A stretch of 64,000 bases of DNA from Doryteuthis pealeii (GCA_023376005.1 CM042148.1:76223071-76287070), one strand, 5' to 3'; counted from the first letter of the stretch, positions 33,999 to 44,562 are shown. The notes: generated by a model not told the origin, from the sequence alone. Translations and numbers: made by a program.

Positions 33999-34524
33999 TC
34001 TTATCATAATGGAAATTATGTAACTGTCTGTAAACTTAAATACATCACCACTGACATCACGATTTCTTTAGTTATTCAAGTTATATTCACATCGATTATG
34101 AAATAGTCATAATTTAATCTTAATTAGCATCTTATTCATTAACGATATTTCTATTAGAGTATAGCTGAGTTAGATTTACTGCAAAACTGCCCATATTATT
34201 AATGCATTTAAAGTCCAGGCTTTATTTCCATAAAGATTTTCATAGTATATAGTGGGAATAATTTGCATAATAATTCTATGGAAACTTAGTATAATAAATA
34301 ATTATTTACTGATACTGATTTCTAATACTATCATGTTATTCTCAAACGTATCAAAAGTAATCCTATATATAATTTATATAAAAATCAATTAAAATAACAT
34401 TAAAATAAGTGTAATATTTTTATATTCGTTCTTATTTAGTTTCATTAGTCTTTATAATTTAATATAATATTCTATTACATTAAAATTTAAATATTTGCAC
34501 CCGAGGGGCGCTTACGTTTACTAG
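33999..34524 (+). mobile_element. Non-autonomous Helitron H1, copy 3, inside a SINE-B
   Basis: TC at 33999 after A; 3' hairpin region gcacccgaggggcgc; CTAG at 34521-34524 before T. More diverged than the copies at 9.5, 43.9 and 50.7 kb. The host SINE reads cggtccaatcaaa | tacgaataatttttaaacag, matching the uninterrupted paralogue at 43008-43040 (cggtcccatcgaatacgaat), so the insertion is exactly between A and T. Confidence 0.85.
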
Positions 34525-34650
34525 TACGAATAATTTTTAAACAGAACCATTTGACTTATATATGGAACTCAAATAGGTAATACTACTCCAGGCCAAAGTA
34601 GACCTGGAAGTAATAGCTATGAGAGTACTACACCCCCACCAGATCTCCTC
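34525..34650 (-). mobile_element. SINE-B, body-side part split by Helitron
   Basis: tacgaataatttttaaacag, aggtaatactactccaggcc and gtagacctggaagtaatagc. The paralogue at 43021-43130 keeps the same order. From 34650 to 35090 nothing else is recognisable. Confidence 0.75.
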
Positions 34651-35089
34651 GTAAATAAAATCAATATTCCCCTTGAAAATAAACTGAAAATGCCATTAAT
34701 CCGTTCCACTCCACCACCACCCCAAAAAAAATGAAATACATGCTGAAATATATTTTAATGTTTATTCTTATTTTTAATGTTTATTTATTTATTTATTCAT
34801 TTTTGTAAATAATATTTTTCATTGGTGTAATAAATTTGGAAACTTAAATGTTTTTAGTGAACTAATTAAAAAAGCCAATCTGAAGCTCGCTCGTACCTAA
34901 AATTTTAGCTCACAACATAAAGCAAAACATCGATCGAGTGATAACTCGTAACTAAAAAAAACTCCTTCTAGCAATTAGTGTACTCGACAATTAGTTGAGT
35001 GCGACTTCAGTTTATTTCAAGTATTTCAGTTTTACCCAACTTACGACGCATGTATTAACTAAAGATATTTCTTTTTTTTACCGGCAGAA

Positions 35090-35177
35090 TAACTGTGCAC
35101 TCTTCGCACCGTTAGAGGGCAGTGGAATCCAAAATGGCGCTTTCCATAAAACAGAGTGTTTTTGGCTCACCCTGTAT
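35090..35177 (-). mobile_element. Mariner-type terminal fragment
   Basis: Minus strand: tacagggtgagccaaaaaca, then gaaagcgccattttgg. The CAGGGTGxxCCAAAAA-type start is typical of mariner-like termini. Only one end is present. A (TA)n tract follows at 35183-35252. Confidence 0.45.
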
Positions 35178-35181
35178 ATGA

Positions 35182-35182
<1 letters not shown>

Positions 35183-35252
<70 letters not shown>
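35183..35252. repeat. (TA)n microsatellite
   Basis: About 35 TA units. IY-repeat frames across it are artefacts. Confidence 0.95.
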
Positions 35253-35255
<3 letters not shown>

Positions 35256-35321
35256 GAACAAGCAAACAAGACAACAAGCAAATCAAAGTATTTCTTTTAC
35301 TACTACTACTACCGTATTTTC

Positions 35322-35547
35322 CCGAAAATAAGACCTTCCTGCAAAATAATACTTAGCGTAATTTTTCTGGATGATTTTAATTTAAGCCCTCCCCTAGTTG
35401 AGAGCGGCAAACAGACGAAAGAAATATGCATTCTTCATAATCATAGCATACGACGCAAACACTCGACATTCTCCGAAAATAAGCCCTAGTGTTATATTTC
35501 GTAGTAAAAATTAATATAAGCCCTGTCTTATTTTCGGGGAAATACGG
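35322..35547. mobile_element. MITE with CCGTATTTTCCCGAAAATAAG ends and TA duplication
   Basis: 226 bp flanked by TA. The left terminus CCGTATTTTCCCGAAAATAA and the complement of the right terminus (ccgtatttccccgaaaataa) agree for about 23 bp with one mismatch. An internal ccgaaaataagccctagt repeats the terminal motif. From memory, elements with this terminus are found in very diverse animals. TA target use suggests a Tc1/mariner-driven MITE. Confidence 0.8.
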
Positions 35548-35550
35548 TAT

Positions 35551-35785
35551 GTATTCGCCTAGGAAACGCAAGGTTCCGGGTTCGATACCAGTCCTCGCTA
35601 ACACAGCACAGCTAGGGTAATCTGATCTGTGCGGTAAATCATCTGGAGATTGACGGTATGTGTGGAGCTCCACACCAGCAAAACAATCCCCCTGACCTAG
35701 CGCAAGCGAAAAGTGTATAGAATCCTTTGCCGTTCAGCTGATACCGACAATAGGCCACTCTGCAGACTTTACTTAGTATCAAAAC
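35551..35785 (+). mobile_element. SINE-C copy, second subfamily
   Basis: + strand: anticodon-side head tattcgcctaggaaacgcaa, B box ccgggttcgataccag, ggtatgtgtggagctccaca, aaacaatccccctgacctag, and tail gccactctgcagactttact. The A-box part is missing next to the MITE. Sequence is closest to the copy at 870. Confidence 0.8.
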
Positions 35786-36024
35786 GGATATAAATATAAA
35801 TAAACTAGACAAAACGTGACCCATTTGGGTCACCCATTCAGCTCTGGGTAGATAATTGAGATTAGGGAAAAGGGAGTTAGCAAAGCAAATAAAATATTTA
35901 AAAAAAAGAATAAATACGGCTGGACGAAACCTTTAAATCATTTTGTTAGGAAATGTTTGACATCATTTAAGCTACAGGTTGCTGGTTGTGAAATTTAACA
36001 TAGAAATACATTTCAAATTCTCCT

Positions 36025-36084
<60 letters not shown>

Positions 36085-36439
36085 TCTCCAGAGAAACTAA
36101 CATTATATAACGAGGGGGTAGTCAAGAGATACATAGTGGGGAAGAAAGAGATAGACAGAGTAAAGTAAGAGATTGGTCAGTTTTTGACTTAATTGCAAAT
36201 TACGACTAATTAGAACCAATTAAAACATAATTTTTTTCAAACATAATTCAATCCTAAAAGTAAGGAATAATTTAGTATAATTTTCGTGTCATTAAACTAA
36301 ACAATAAAAAAGCCTTTAGGAAGCAAAAGTTGATTAACGCAGCTTTTGTATAATGATAAATAGACTATAAACATATAAATAGTGAAATAGATCACTAATT
36401 AAGACTGAACCTATTTTAGTAATGACCACCCCAAGTGTA
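35786..36439. other. Stretch with one microsatellite
   Basis: (CT)n at 36028-36081; otherwise AT-rich with no recognisable feature. Confidence 0.6.
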
Positions 36440-36666
36440 GTTTAACAGGTTTGAATTCAGAGTTTTCCTTCTCCTAGACTGGTTGCCTGACCAAGGTTAA
36501 AGAGCCCAGTCTTCCCTACTATTTTACCCATCGCTGTAGGAAGAGTAGTTGGATTCATATCTTTCCCAAGGATATAAGTGCTATGTGAACTGTAGCTTCG
36601 TACAGGATTTGAACTCGTGCTGACGAGTCCATTTCCCACGACTCTAACCATTATACCACGGCCTCC
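36440..36666 (-). mobile_element. SINE-A copy, tail lost
   Basis: Minus strand: ggaggccgtggtataatggt (A box), cagcacgagttcaaatcctg (B box), cacttatatccttgggaaag, and ggagaaggaaaactctgaat, ending at cctgttaaac. Confidence 0.8.
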
Positions 36667-36944
36667 GACAAGGGGTCATGATATCGGTACTGAAGAACAG
36701 CTTTGCCCGTCCCATATACATAATAGTAATCTGATATTAATGAAAGAATGAATACAAAATATAGGCTCTATCAACAACTGGCCAACGCATCCTTGAAATT
36801 AATATCATTGATGATTAAGAGAAAGAATGTAAATGACATGTAATTTACTTGATTTCAAAATACTAGAGTGAGTCAAAAGTGTCGTAATATTTTGGTACGT
36901 GCTAGTTTGCGGCACAAATATCATATGATTATTTGTAGCATATA

Positions 36945-37240
36945 TATATATATATACCAACCCCTCCCCACGAGCAGGATGCGACACAAAGTAAATTTCT
37001 TAAGCGGAGTTTAACAGGTTTGAATTCCGAGTGTTCCTTCTCCTAGACTAGTTACCTAGCCATGGTCAAAGAGTCCAGTCTGCCCTGCTATTTACCCATA
37101 GCTAGAGGGAGAATTGGATTCATACCTTTCCCAAGGGTATTAGCGCCATGTGAAATGCTAACAGCTTTGTTTAGGAATTGAACTCGAAGTTGACGAGTCC
37201 ATTTCCTACGACTCTAACCATTAGACCACGCGCCTCCATA
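36945..37240 (-). mobile_element. SINE-A copy, full length, 14-bp target-site duplication
   Basis: Flanked by ATTTGTAGCATATA at 36931-36944 and 37241-37254. Minus strand: ggaggcgcgtggtctaatgg, a mutated B box (gagttcaattcct), agcatttcacatggcgctaa, and tail ctcgtggggaggggttggta with TA repeats. Confidence 0.9.
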
Positions 37241-37547
37241 ATTTGTAGCATATAAGACGTGCTACAACACACCACTTAAATTTATAGACTAAGCGAGGTC
37301 ACGTGGTTTAACCTCAGCCAATCAACAGCTCGAATGCGTGGCTGGTTGACTACTTAATCATGATACTGAGAGACGTCCATTTGCGATCATTGACGAAAGA
37401 CCTTCAATACTGAGGAGCACCAAGGAACAACCAAAGGATTCTTTACCAAGGATTTCCACTGGACAGATGCTTGAAGCCTAAAGGATGGCCCATAAAATCG
37501 CAACAGACCGAAGCAGTTAAAACGGTGGAAGGTACCTACTGTGATTA

Positions 37548-38186
37548 GTAGTATTGCGGTGGGTGGTGCGCTGACGTGTTGTGAATTGATTCACTCGGTG
37601 TGTGATTTGAAAGCCGCACAGATGAAAGCAAACCATTACAACCCGATGGGATGCCCAACACTCGAGAAAGGTATGAACCTCCTCATCCCTCCAGCCATGG
37701 GTTAAATAGTACCACTACTGTTCTTCAACAGCAGTGGTTCTCAGTGGTTCAGTGGTACCAGTGGTTCTTTTTCTTCCTTTCCTTCTTTTTATCTTTTCAT
37801 TATGTTCGATTGAAACAGGTTAGCGTTATCGCTTCCGTATGCACCCTCTCCCTTATTTCCCCGCTACTCCCTTTCTTACTTTCTTTCTACCCCAACTATG
37901 GGTTAGATAGTACCACTACTGTTCTTCTACAGCAGTGGTTCCCAGTGGTTCAGTGGTACAGTGGTTCTTTTTCTTCCTTTCCTTCTTTTATCTTTCATTA
38001 TGTTCGATTGAAACAGGTTAGCGTTATCGCTTCCGTGTGCACCCTCTCCCTTATTTCCCGCCACTCACTTTCTTACATTCTTTCTACCCCCAGCTATGGG
38101 TTAAATAGTACCACTATTGTTCTTCTACAAAAATGGCTTTGTCATTAGATAACACATCAAGGTGGATATGTCATAAAACAAAGAAA
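37548..38186 (+). mobile_element. SINE-B' expanded by a chimeric about 200-bp tandem repeat
   Basis: gagaaaggtatgaacctcct and catgggttaaatag are SINE-B' body; aatggctttgtcattagat...aaaacaaagaaac (38132-38185) is its LINE-like tail. In between, a block starting ttaaatagtaccactact recurs at 37701, 37903 and 38101. Each unit joins SINE body to an inverted piece of Helitron H2 (gttcgattgaaacaggttag...ttatcgcttccgt). The head is very degenerate. Confidence 0.65.
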
Positions 38187-38421
38187 CTAAATCAGCATGA
38201 CTTGACTTTAAGTTATTTATTTTACAGTTGTAAACTTGTATATTTGAAATTCCATAATACTTTCTTAACAATGTAATGTATCTGTGCATCTTTTTTTTTT
38301 TTCGTGATTAAAGTATTATCATTATTACTATCAAATTATACAAAAGGCCACAATAGGTGAGTGAAAGGTAACTCCTTAAATCTCAGAAAAATTTCAGAAT
38401 CAACCCAAAATAACGGTAGAA

Positions 38422-38607
38422 TGTGGAATGATTGTGGGTCCTTTCATCTTTCGTAATACCATGAATACTGAAAGGTATCTCACCATGCTGCAAGATGAAA
38501 TCTGGCCAGTTGTCAATACTTAAGAGAATACTGAAGACTTGATTTTTACGCAAGATTGTGCTCCTCCATATTTTGCTATTGTTCTTAGTAAATGACTGAA
38601 AACTCCA
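38422..38607 (+). pseudogene. Mariner/IS630-type transposase fragment
   Basis: + strand: CGMIVGPFIFRNTMNTERYL, TMLQDEIWPVVNT, a stop, ENTEDLIFTQDCAPPYFAIV and another stop. This is the middle of a DDE transposase around the second catalytic D (FxQDGAPPHF in intact relatives, here TQDCAPPYF). Two in-frame stops make it inactive. The minus-strand 83-codon frame over it is a shadow. Confidence 0.75.
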
Positions 38608-38609
38608 TG

Positions 38610-39220
38610 TTATGTGTGTTCTTTTCATATTCATTTTTTGTAGAAATAATGATCCAGAAATAAATAATAAGATTTTAAAATGGAGAGTTACTTTACAATC
38701 ATCCTATAGATATGGACGTACATATTAGTATGTCCCATTTTCATAACAGTTATCTAACACTAATTAACATTTGTTACGTAGTGCCTTTTCTTTCACGGCA
38801 CTAAATGTTATATACTGATCTTTTCACGTTACCAAATCAGCATAATGTTATGTACCTTTCTTTACTTCTTTACTTCTTCTATATCTTGGTCATATATTCT
38901 CTGGCCGGTTTTGGTATTCTGATCGTCTATCTTCTAACATCTTGGTCTGGTATATCTTCTAAAGGTCTGGTCTTTCTTGTATGGGGATTTCGGGTCTGGT
39001 TTCTGTTGGGCATCACTCCTTATCAGAAGCCCTGTGTCATTGTTAGTTTTTAGGTAATAAACACAAGACTTCGATTTACGTTGATGTTACTTTATTTGTA
39101 AATCCCCAACCAGACATTCTGCGCAGTGAGACTTACATGTTGCTAGCCCGGCTTCTAACTTCTAACTGCTTTAAACTTACTATATCCTTAAACCGGAAGA
39201 GGGCCTTCTATGGGCGTTCC
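38610..39220. other. Stretch without supported features
   Basis: An 82-codon frame at 38805-39053 is hydrophobic but unrecognised. I do not call it a gene. Confidence 0.5.
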
Positions 39221-39674
39221 GGTTCTCACGATCCATCCCCGCAAGGCAAGGTGAGATTGAGGTCAAGCGCCGTCACTCACCCTCAAGGCCATCAGTTGCA
39301 CTAATCGCCATTATGATTTCTACAATACTTTATAAAAGCATTAGGGATCTAATAATTATGTAACACATTAATAATGGTTAAATGTAACATTTGATAAAAA
39401 GATTAAGATAATATTGCAGTCACTCTTTTTAAATTTGTTAAAATGTTTGGTTCTCACGATCCATCCCCGCAAGGCAAGGTGAGCTTGAGGTCAAGCGCCG
39501 TCACTCACCCTCAAGGCCATCAGTTGCACTAATCGCCATTATGATTTCTACAATACTTTATAAAAGCATTAGGGATCTAATAATTATGTAACACATTAAT
39601 AATGGTTAAATGTAACATTTGATAAAAAGATTAAGATAATATTGCAGTCACTCTTTTTAAATTTGTTAAAATTT
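39221..39674. repeat. 228-bp tandem duplication, nearly perfect
   Basis: ggttctcacgatccatcccc starts at 39221 and again at 39449. The two units differ visibly at one base (gagattgagg against gagcttgagg). Recent duplication, or an assembly duplicate. Confidence 0.9.
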
Positions 39675-39847
39675 TGTTCACATTTACAGATAATCCGCTG
39701 GAAAACAGTAAATGTTAAATAAAACACTCATAAATATTTTTCTCTTTTTATGATTTGAACATAATTATAAACAATAGTCAGCCTGATTGGACGGAAATTA
39801 AATTAACTCGTTGTTCATTATTTAACTTTAATTTTACAGTTGTATGT

Positions 39848-40115
39848 ATTTAGCAACCCATCCGCTGGAGCAAGATGTAACACGAGGTCAATTTATTAAG
39901 TGGAGTTTAACAGGGTTGAATTCAGAGTTTTCCTTCTCATAGACTGGTTGCTACCCAGTCTGGACTACTATTTACACATAGCTGGAGGGAGAATAGTTGG
40001 ATGTATACCTTTTTCAAGGGTATCAACACTATGTGAAATGCAACCATCTTCGTCCAGGATTTGAACTCGTGTCTCTGTATCCATTTTCTACGACAATAAC
40101 CATTACACGACTACA
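39848..40115 (-). mobile_element. SINE-A copy, diverged
   Basis: Minus strand: agtcgtgtaatggttattgt, cacgagttcaaatcctggac, aaaggtatacatccaactat, gagaaggaaaactctgaatt and tail ccagcggatgggttgct. Confidence 0.8.
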
Positions 40116-40317
40116 CTGGTTGTAAGTTGCTTTTACAACTGCATATCTAAAATTCTGTAAGGCTTTCCCAACAACGAAATGAATCAGAGAATACATTTTC
40201 CTAAATTCAAAGTTCTTACAAGAAACATTTATCTATTGTTTTTATTGAAACATTTAGCGGACCGAGTCCTCGCAAGGCAAATTAAAATTTATTATGATAA
40301 TATTTTGTCGTCCCTGT

Positions 40318-40890
40318 GGACCACAGAACGAAAACGAAAGAAAATGAAAAGATAGACAAATATTGCACCTTACCAGAGAACAAAAAAAAAGTGGAACATA
40401 GAATTTTTGAGATGAGGCTTGATAATTAGTATTAGGTTCATAGTTCCGTGATGGTTCCCGATTACGACAAGAAGTTTCCCAGTTACGACAAGAAGTTCCC
40501 GAGTCCAAGAAGGTTCCCGAGTCCAAGAAGGTTACTGGGTCTGACAAGAAATACCTGAAGAAGGCCGGAGAGCACATTGGCCAAAACGTTGTACAGATAA
40601 CAATGAAAATGAGGACAATAGTCCGAATAATACAAATAATACTAATAAAGTAAAGGTTGTACAAATTGTAGTTGATGCCTTTGGAACGGTCCCCTAGTGT
40701 TTCGAAAAGAGACAGGATGAATTGGAAATAAGAGGAAGCTTAGAGATCATCCAAGCAACTGCATTGTTAAGATCGGCTAGAATACCCAGAAGAGTTCTGG
40801 AGATCTGAGCAGACATGCTGACACTCATATTCCAGTGAAAGACCACCGTCTAACGCTGGTGTGAAAATCTCGATAATTAATAAAAGTAAT
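40318..40890 (+). pseudogene. L3: LINE C-terminal fragment, copy 3, interrupted
   Basis: 40318-40397 (aaaagatagacaaatattgc, accttaccagagaac) and 40640-40890 (gttgtacaaattgtagttga, ttggaacggtcccctag, agaagagttctggagatctg) are the two parts of an L3 end. The stop within gtcccctag and frame changes mark it dead. The insert between them holds a tandem repeat of ttcccgagtccaagaagg units and two hammerhead-like modules. Confidence 0.65.
40555..40587 (+). ncRNA. Hammerhead-like ribozyme module
   Basis: ATAC-CTGAAGA-A-GGCC, 12 nt, GGCC-AAAAC-GTT-GTAC. Stem II is GGCC/GGCC, and stem I could be TAC/GTA. The GAAA core box is AAAA, so probably inactive. A second degenerate module (atgaggacaatagtccgaat) follows at about 40606-40626. 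Confidence 0.35.
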
Positions 40891-40892
40891 AA

Positions 40893-41202
40893 CTAGCAGG
40901 AACTGTGATAATTTAATTATCACTCGAAGAAAGAAAGAAAGAAAAAAGAAAGACAGAAAGTGAGTGGGGGAAAGATAGAGAGGGGTGTGAGCGCGCGGAA
41001 GCGATAACGCTAATGTGTTTCAATGGAACATGATGAAAAGAATGAAAGAAAGAAAAAAACGAGAGCGAGAGCGAGAGCGAGAGAGAGAGAGAGTTAAATC
41101 AAGATTATTATACTTTTTACATATTGAACTATTTAGCAATAACTCTTAAGTAAACATATCGAACGTTGTAATAATTAAATCATCATACTGTGGTCCTGCT
41201 AG
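40893..41202 (+). mobile_element. Helitron H2, copy 2, with an inverted end fragment
   Basis: 40893-40922 is an inverted H2 3' end (ctagcaggaactgtgataat). From about 40922 to 41202 a + strand copy runs through gcgcgcggaagcgataacgc to ctgtggtcctg and CTAG (41199-41202). The terminal hairpin loop and one arm are deleted. Confidence 0.6.
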
Positions 41203-41269
41203 AGTATAATTAAAAATTAAAAGATTTTTTATTTCTTAAATTCAATGGCAATGTTTGATTTGGTTTCTT

Positions 41270-41487
41270 TGTTTGATGGTATATCAATCTTCGGTTATTT
41301 AATGGCAAAGCTATCCTCGTAGAAAACCAGTTATGGTACTATTTAACCTATAGCTGGGGGATGAGCGGTTCATACCTTTCCAAAGCGTATTAGTCCGAAA
41401 ATGAACGTAATAGTGCAACTGTAGTTTCGAACTCACTTACTACGATGTTGCAGTCCGGTACGTTAACCATTACGCCACGGAGGCCCC
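41270..41487 (-). mobile_element. SINE-B' copy, full length
   Basis: Minus strand: head cctccgtggcgtaatggtta (A box), agtgagttcgaaactacag (B box), attacgttcattttcggact, aaaggtatgaaccgctcatc and ttaaatagtaccataactgg, then the LINE-like tail gccattaaataaccgaagat...gataccatcaaacaaag-type end. It shows both a tRNA-like head and the L1-type tail in one element, the basis for calling SINE-B' a LINE-dependent SINE. Confidence 0.85.
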
Positions 41488-41764
41488 GCCCCCCAATGGT
41501 AATCTTCATGTTAAATAAAGCGGATCATGCTACTTGAGATGAAAGATTAATTTGTACACTACAATTATCCAACAGTGTCTTTAACGGCTTCGTAAATCGG
41601 GTAAATAGGACGAAAGTGCATTATTTAGACTAGTATTTTGTTATTTTTTATTCATTTTACATTTTTTTTACTTTTGTTTCCTTTTTGTTTAAAAATAAAA
41701 CTTATTCCATGACTGCAATTTAAAACTTAAGACAACAAAGAAAAATCCTAGTTAACATGGATTA

Positions 41765-41822
41765 ACAATGCAGTGGTGTAGTTTTGGTTACACACAGACA
41801 CTGGATCTCCATTATAATAAGA
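41765..41822 (-). mobile_element. Helitron H1 5'-end fragment
   Basis: Minus strand begins TC at 41822, cttattataatggagatcca, then gtctgtgtgtaaccaaaact. No 3' end is found to the left. Confidence 0.55.
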
Positions 41823-41847
41823 TAGCAAGGATTGTAGAACGCTCGGT

Positions 41848-42140
41848 TTGGTTGGTTGGTTGGATTTTACGGCATCTCAACACCTGTTGGTTATTTTATG
41901 CCAAAGACGTTTTTGTTTTATTCATACTGGTTGGGTATTCAAATTTTTAAAACTCGTTTTTAAACACATTTTTAAAATTCATTTTTTAAACCTTTTAACC
42001 CATAAGTTAGACCCTAACATGTACTACCACTCCGGGTCCGAGTGGACCTGGGAGTAACGGCAACGAAGAGGTATTGCACTCTCCCAAGAGCTTCAGAATC
42101 GGAAACTCACCACTAGATGTAGCTTAACATTGTACCCAAT
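41848..42140 (-). mobile_element. SINE-B copy
   Basis: As written on +: ggttggttggttggatttta, cggcatctcaacacctgttg, accactccgggtccgagtgg, acctgggagtaacggcaacg and gaaactcaccactagatg. Sense orientation is minus. Confidence 0.75.
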
Positions 42141-42211
42141 ACACATTATGAAATGGAATCGTCGGTACGTTACAAAAAATCCGAAAAGAAGCCCATGAAA
42201 AAATAATTTTA

Positions 42212-42213
<2 letters not shown>

Positions 42214-42282
<69 letters not shown>
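42214..42282. repeat. (GA)n microsatellite
   Basis: About 34 GA units. Confidence 0.95.
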
Positions 42283-42285
<3 letters not shown>

Positions 42286-42301
42286 GGCAATGTGGTTTGT
42301 A

Positions 42302-42440
42302 GGTATTTACCCAACCTTTCGTTCTGGGTCAATGCGACACAAGGTCACAAGTATGAGGAATCCAGTGATAATCAAACTCACTTTTCAGGAGTAATGGATG
42401 AAGTAAAACTAGCTAGCTAACCATTTCACCACGATGGGAT
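42302..42440 (-). mobile_element. SINE-D single copy
   Basis: Minus strand: catcgtggtgaaatggttag (A-box-like), ctagctagttttactt, and tail ttgtgtcgcattgaccc...ggttgggtaaat. Monomer of the array at 53713. Confidence 0.65.
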
Positions 42441-42459
42441 GATATTTACCACGTATCCC

Positions 42460-42715
42460 ACGTATACGGGCCAGGCACAAGGCCCTATTAATTTGGGACC
42501 ACCCACGAATCGAAGGTCATAGGAGACGGGTGCAAAAATACTTTAATCCCGTCGGTATTCCCCCTCAAGGGGGGGCCTCAGGCACCAGGCGATAAACCAA
42601 GCCCTGTCCCTTTATAAAGGGGACAGGTGTTGCCTGGAAGGATAGGCTCCTGAGATCAACGTTGTTAACTTCTGTGGTCCAGGGCCGAAGCCACTGGACC
42701 CCTGGTCAAAAGGCC
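42460..42715. mobile_element. SINE-E copy
   Basis: acgtatacgggccaggcaca, gggaccacccacgaatcg, ccctcaagggggggcctcag and agggccgaagccactgg, in the order seen at 2200-2480. Confidence 0.7.
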
Positions 42716-42885
42716 GAGACCACGATGGGACGCACAAGTAATGTCAGTTGTAATTTAATAAAAAGTTTATTGGAATTCAAAGGTTATCGCAAGATGGCTG
42801 ATACGGTTTCAATTCCAATTCTATGACTAAAGAAATATGGAATACTAAACTCAGTTCCCTTTCCGGAATCATTTCAACTTATTGC

Positions 42886-43225
42886 TTTTTGATTGGTTTT
42901 AACGGCATGTCAACCCGTCTAGTGTTATTTTATGCCTAGAGGTTAAGGAAGCGTGTTCATGTCAATTTTTTTGTATAGTTGTTTCAAAATATTTATTTTT
43001 TGTGTGCGGTCCCATCGAATACGAATAAATTGTAAACAGGTCTAATTAAGCCATAGATGGGACTCTAGAAGGTAATACCACTCCGGGTCAGGGTGGACCA
43101 GGGAGTAATGTCAATGAAGTGGTACTGGAACTTCACTATCAGATGCAGTTTAGTGTCATACCGAGGACACCTCTTTATCTCCACTCTGCAGGGAATACGG
43201 TCAGCGTATTCTAAGCCCCACATTT
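42886..43225 (-). mobile_element. SINE-B copy; empty-site paralogue of the 34-kb Helitron insertion
   Basis: Written on +: gattggttttaacggcatgt, cccgtctagtgttattttat, cggtcccatcgaatacgaat, agatgggactctagaaggta and gtggaccagggagtaatgtc. The tail resembles that of the L1 LINE at 56.6 kb more than that at 11.4 kb. Confidence 0.8.
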
Positions 43226-43437
43226 TTTTAAAAAAGATCTGAAACATAATTTCTTTACTGACATCACGTGATACATTCATATTGCTGAATGGTCAGAACG
43301 TTTGAAGTCAATTCCATATTTGATAATGAATTTTGTGAAAATTACTATTGTATATCTTTAAAATGTTGTTCACGAATTTCTGATAGGATCGGGTAATCAA
43401 AAGTGTTTCTTTTTAACACTAGAATTGTCTGCAAGAT

Positions 43438-43440
<3 letters not shown>

Positions 43441-43532
<92 letters not shown>
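43441..43532. repeat. (CA)n(TA)n microsatellite
   Basis: About 20 CA units then about 26 TA units. Confidence 0.95.
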
Positions 43533-43535
<3 letters not shown>

Positions 43536-43644
43536 GGAGAGAAAGAAGGGGAGGGAGATTTGTTGGATGTATATAAAAAAAACCATGAAGATTGAAAGGA
43601 AGATAGAAATGAAAAGGCGTAAAATTGCGGTACATTAAAATTCT

Positions 43645-43647
<3 letters not shown>

Positions 43648-43709
<62 letters not shown>
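43648..43709. repeat. (GA)n microsatellite
   Basis: About 31 GA units, followed by AAATA-type repeats to 43800. Confidence 0.95.
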
Positions 43710-43710
<1 letters not shown>

Positions 43711-43854
43711 AAAAGAAAAAAGAATACAATAAAGTAAATAAATAAAATAAAATAAAATAAAATGAATAAATAAATAAATGAATAAAATAAAATAAAACAA
43801 AGGATGTAGAAGAAAACAGTTTTGTATTTCTCATTAATTCACGTTTATATAACA

Positions 43855-44481
43855 TCTTATTATAATGGAGATTGTGTGTTTTTCTGTCTGTAACCGAAAC
43901 TATATTACTACTCAAGTCAAAATTCCCTTAGTTATTGACATCACATTCTCCATGACTGCATTTTTATTTAAACCTCAATTATTGATAAAATTGTGTTACA
44001 TTATTAATACTGTTGACCTTATCTACATACTGATAACATGCAATTATATTTATATATACAACAAAATAGCGGTTTACACTGTGAACGGGAAGGCTAATTT
44101 GCATATTGATATTAAAAATGTGATTTTAATAAATATGTGCTTAGTATTATTGAAATTCTAATTGTTTGGTTTTATTTTAATGAATATAATCAAAAATCTC
44201 TTCAATGAATCTTAGATGAAATCCATTAACAAGAAAAAATAAGTCATTTTATTCTTTACTTCCTCTTTTAACTAAATACTTAAATTGGAAAAAATAACAA
44301 TGAAAGACGAGAGTGATGAAAGAGTAAGTTTCAGTTGTTCTATTTTCCGATTATACCCCCTCCGTTTCAAATCTTTTTATCTGAATTCTTATTTAGTTTC
44401 ATTAACCTTTCTAATTTAATACGATATTTTATTACATTTAAACTTAAATACTTGCACCCGGAGGGTGCATATATTTGCTAG
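43855..44481 (+). mobile_element. Non-autonomous Helitron H1, copy 4 (complete ends)
   Basis: TC at 43855 after A; hairpin gcacccggagggtgc; CTAG ending 44481, then T. 627 bp. A 98-codon frame (43865-44161) covers the 5' half, and a related frame runs in the same sense in the copy at 50687. Both contain AVYTVNGKANLHID, but neither resembles a known domain. Confidence 0.88.
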
Positions 44482-44562
44482 TTTAGTTAAAAAAAAACAC
44501 GTAAAGGCAACAAAGACCGGAAAGGATAAAGGAAAGAATCAGAAGATACAGTCGTAAGAGAA

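Noticed and set aside
35555..35640. Possible tRNA genes in the SINE-C heads (also 28.7, 33.4, 53.4 and 61.7 kb)
   Set aside because: Each is continuous with the same SINE body and tail and is present in many copies. They are SINE promoters, not functional tRNA genes.
36862..37640. 5' part of the mariner element whose transposase fragment lies at 38422
   Set aside because: gagtgagtcaaaagtgtcg and a DERPSILRS-like stretch are suggestive, but no matching 3' terminus was found and the reading is uncertain.
37651..38148. 165-codon + frame with internal protein repeats
   Set aside because: It is explained by the SINE-B'/H2 tandem repeat. The apparent protein repeats are the DNA units.
38383..38634. 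83-codon minus-strand gene
   Set aside because: It is antisense to the mariner-type transposase remnant, which explains the open frame.
43345..43915. 150-170-codon minus-strand frames
   Set aside because: They cross CA, TA and GA microsatellites and read as CVCV, IYIY and SLSL runs.
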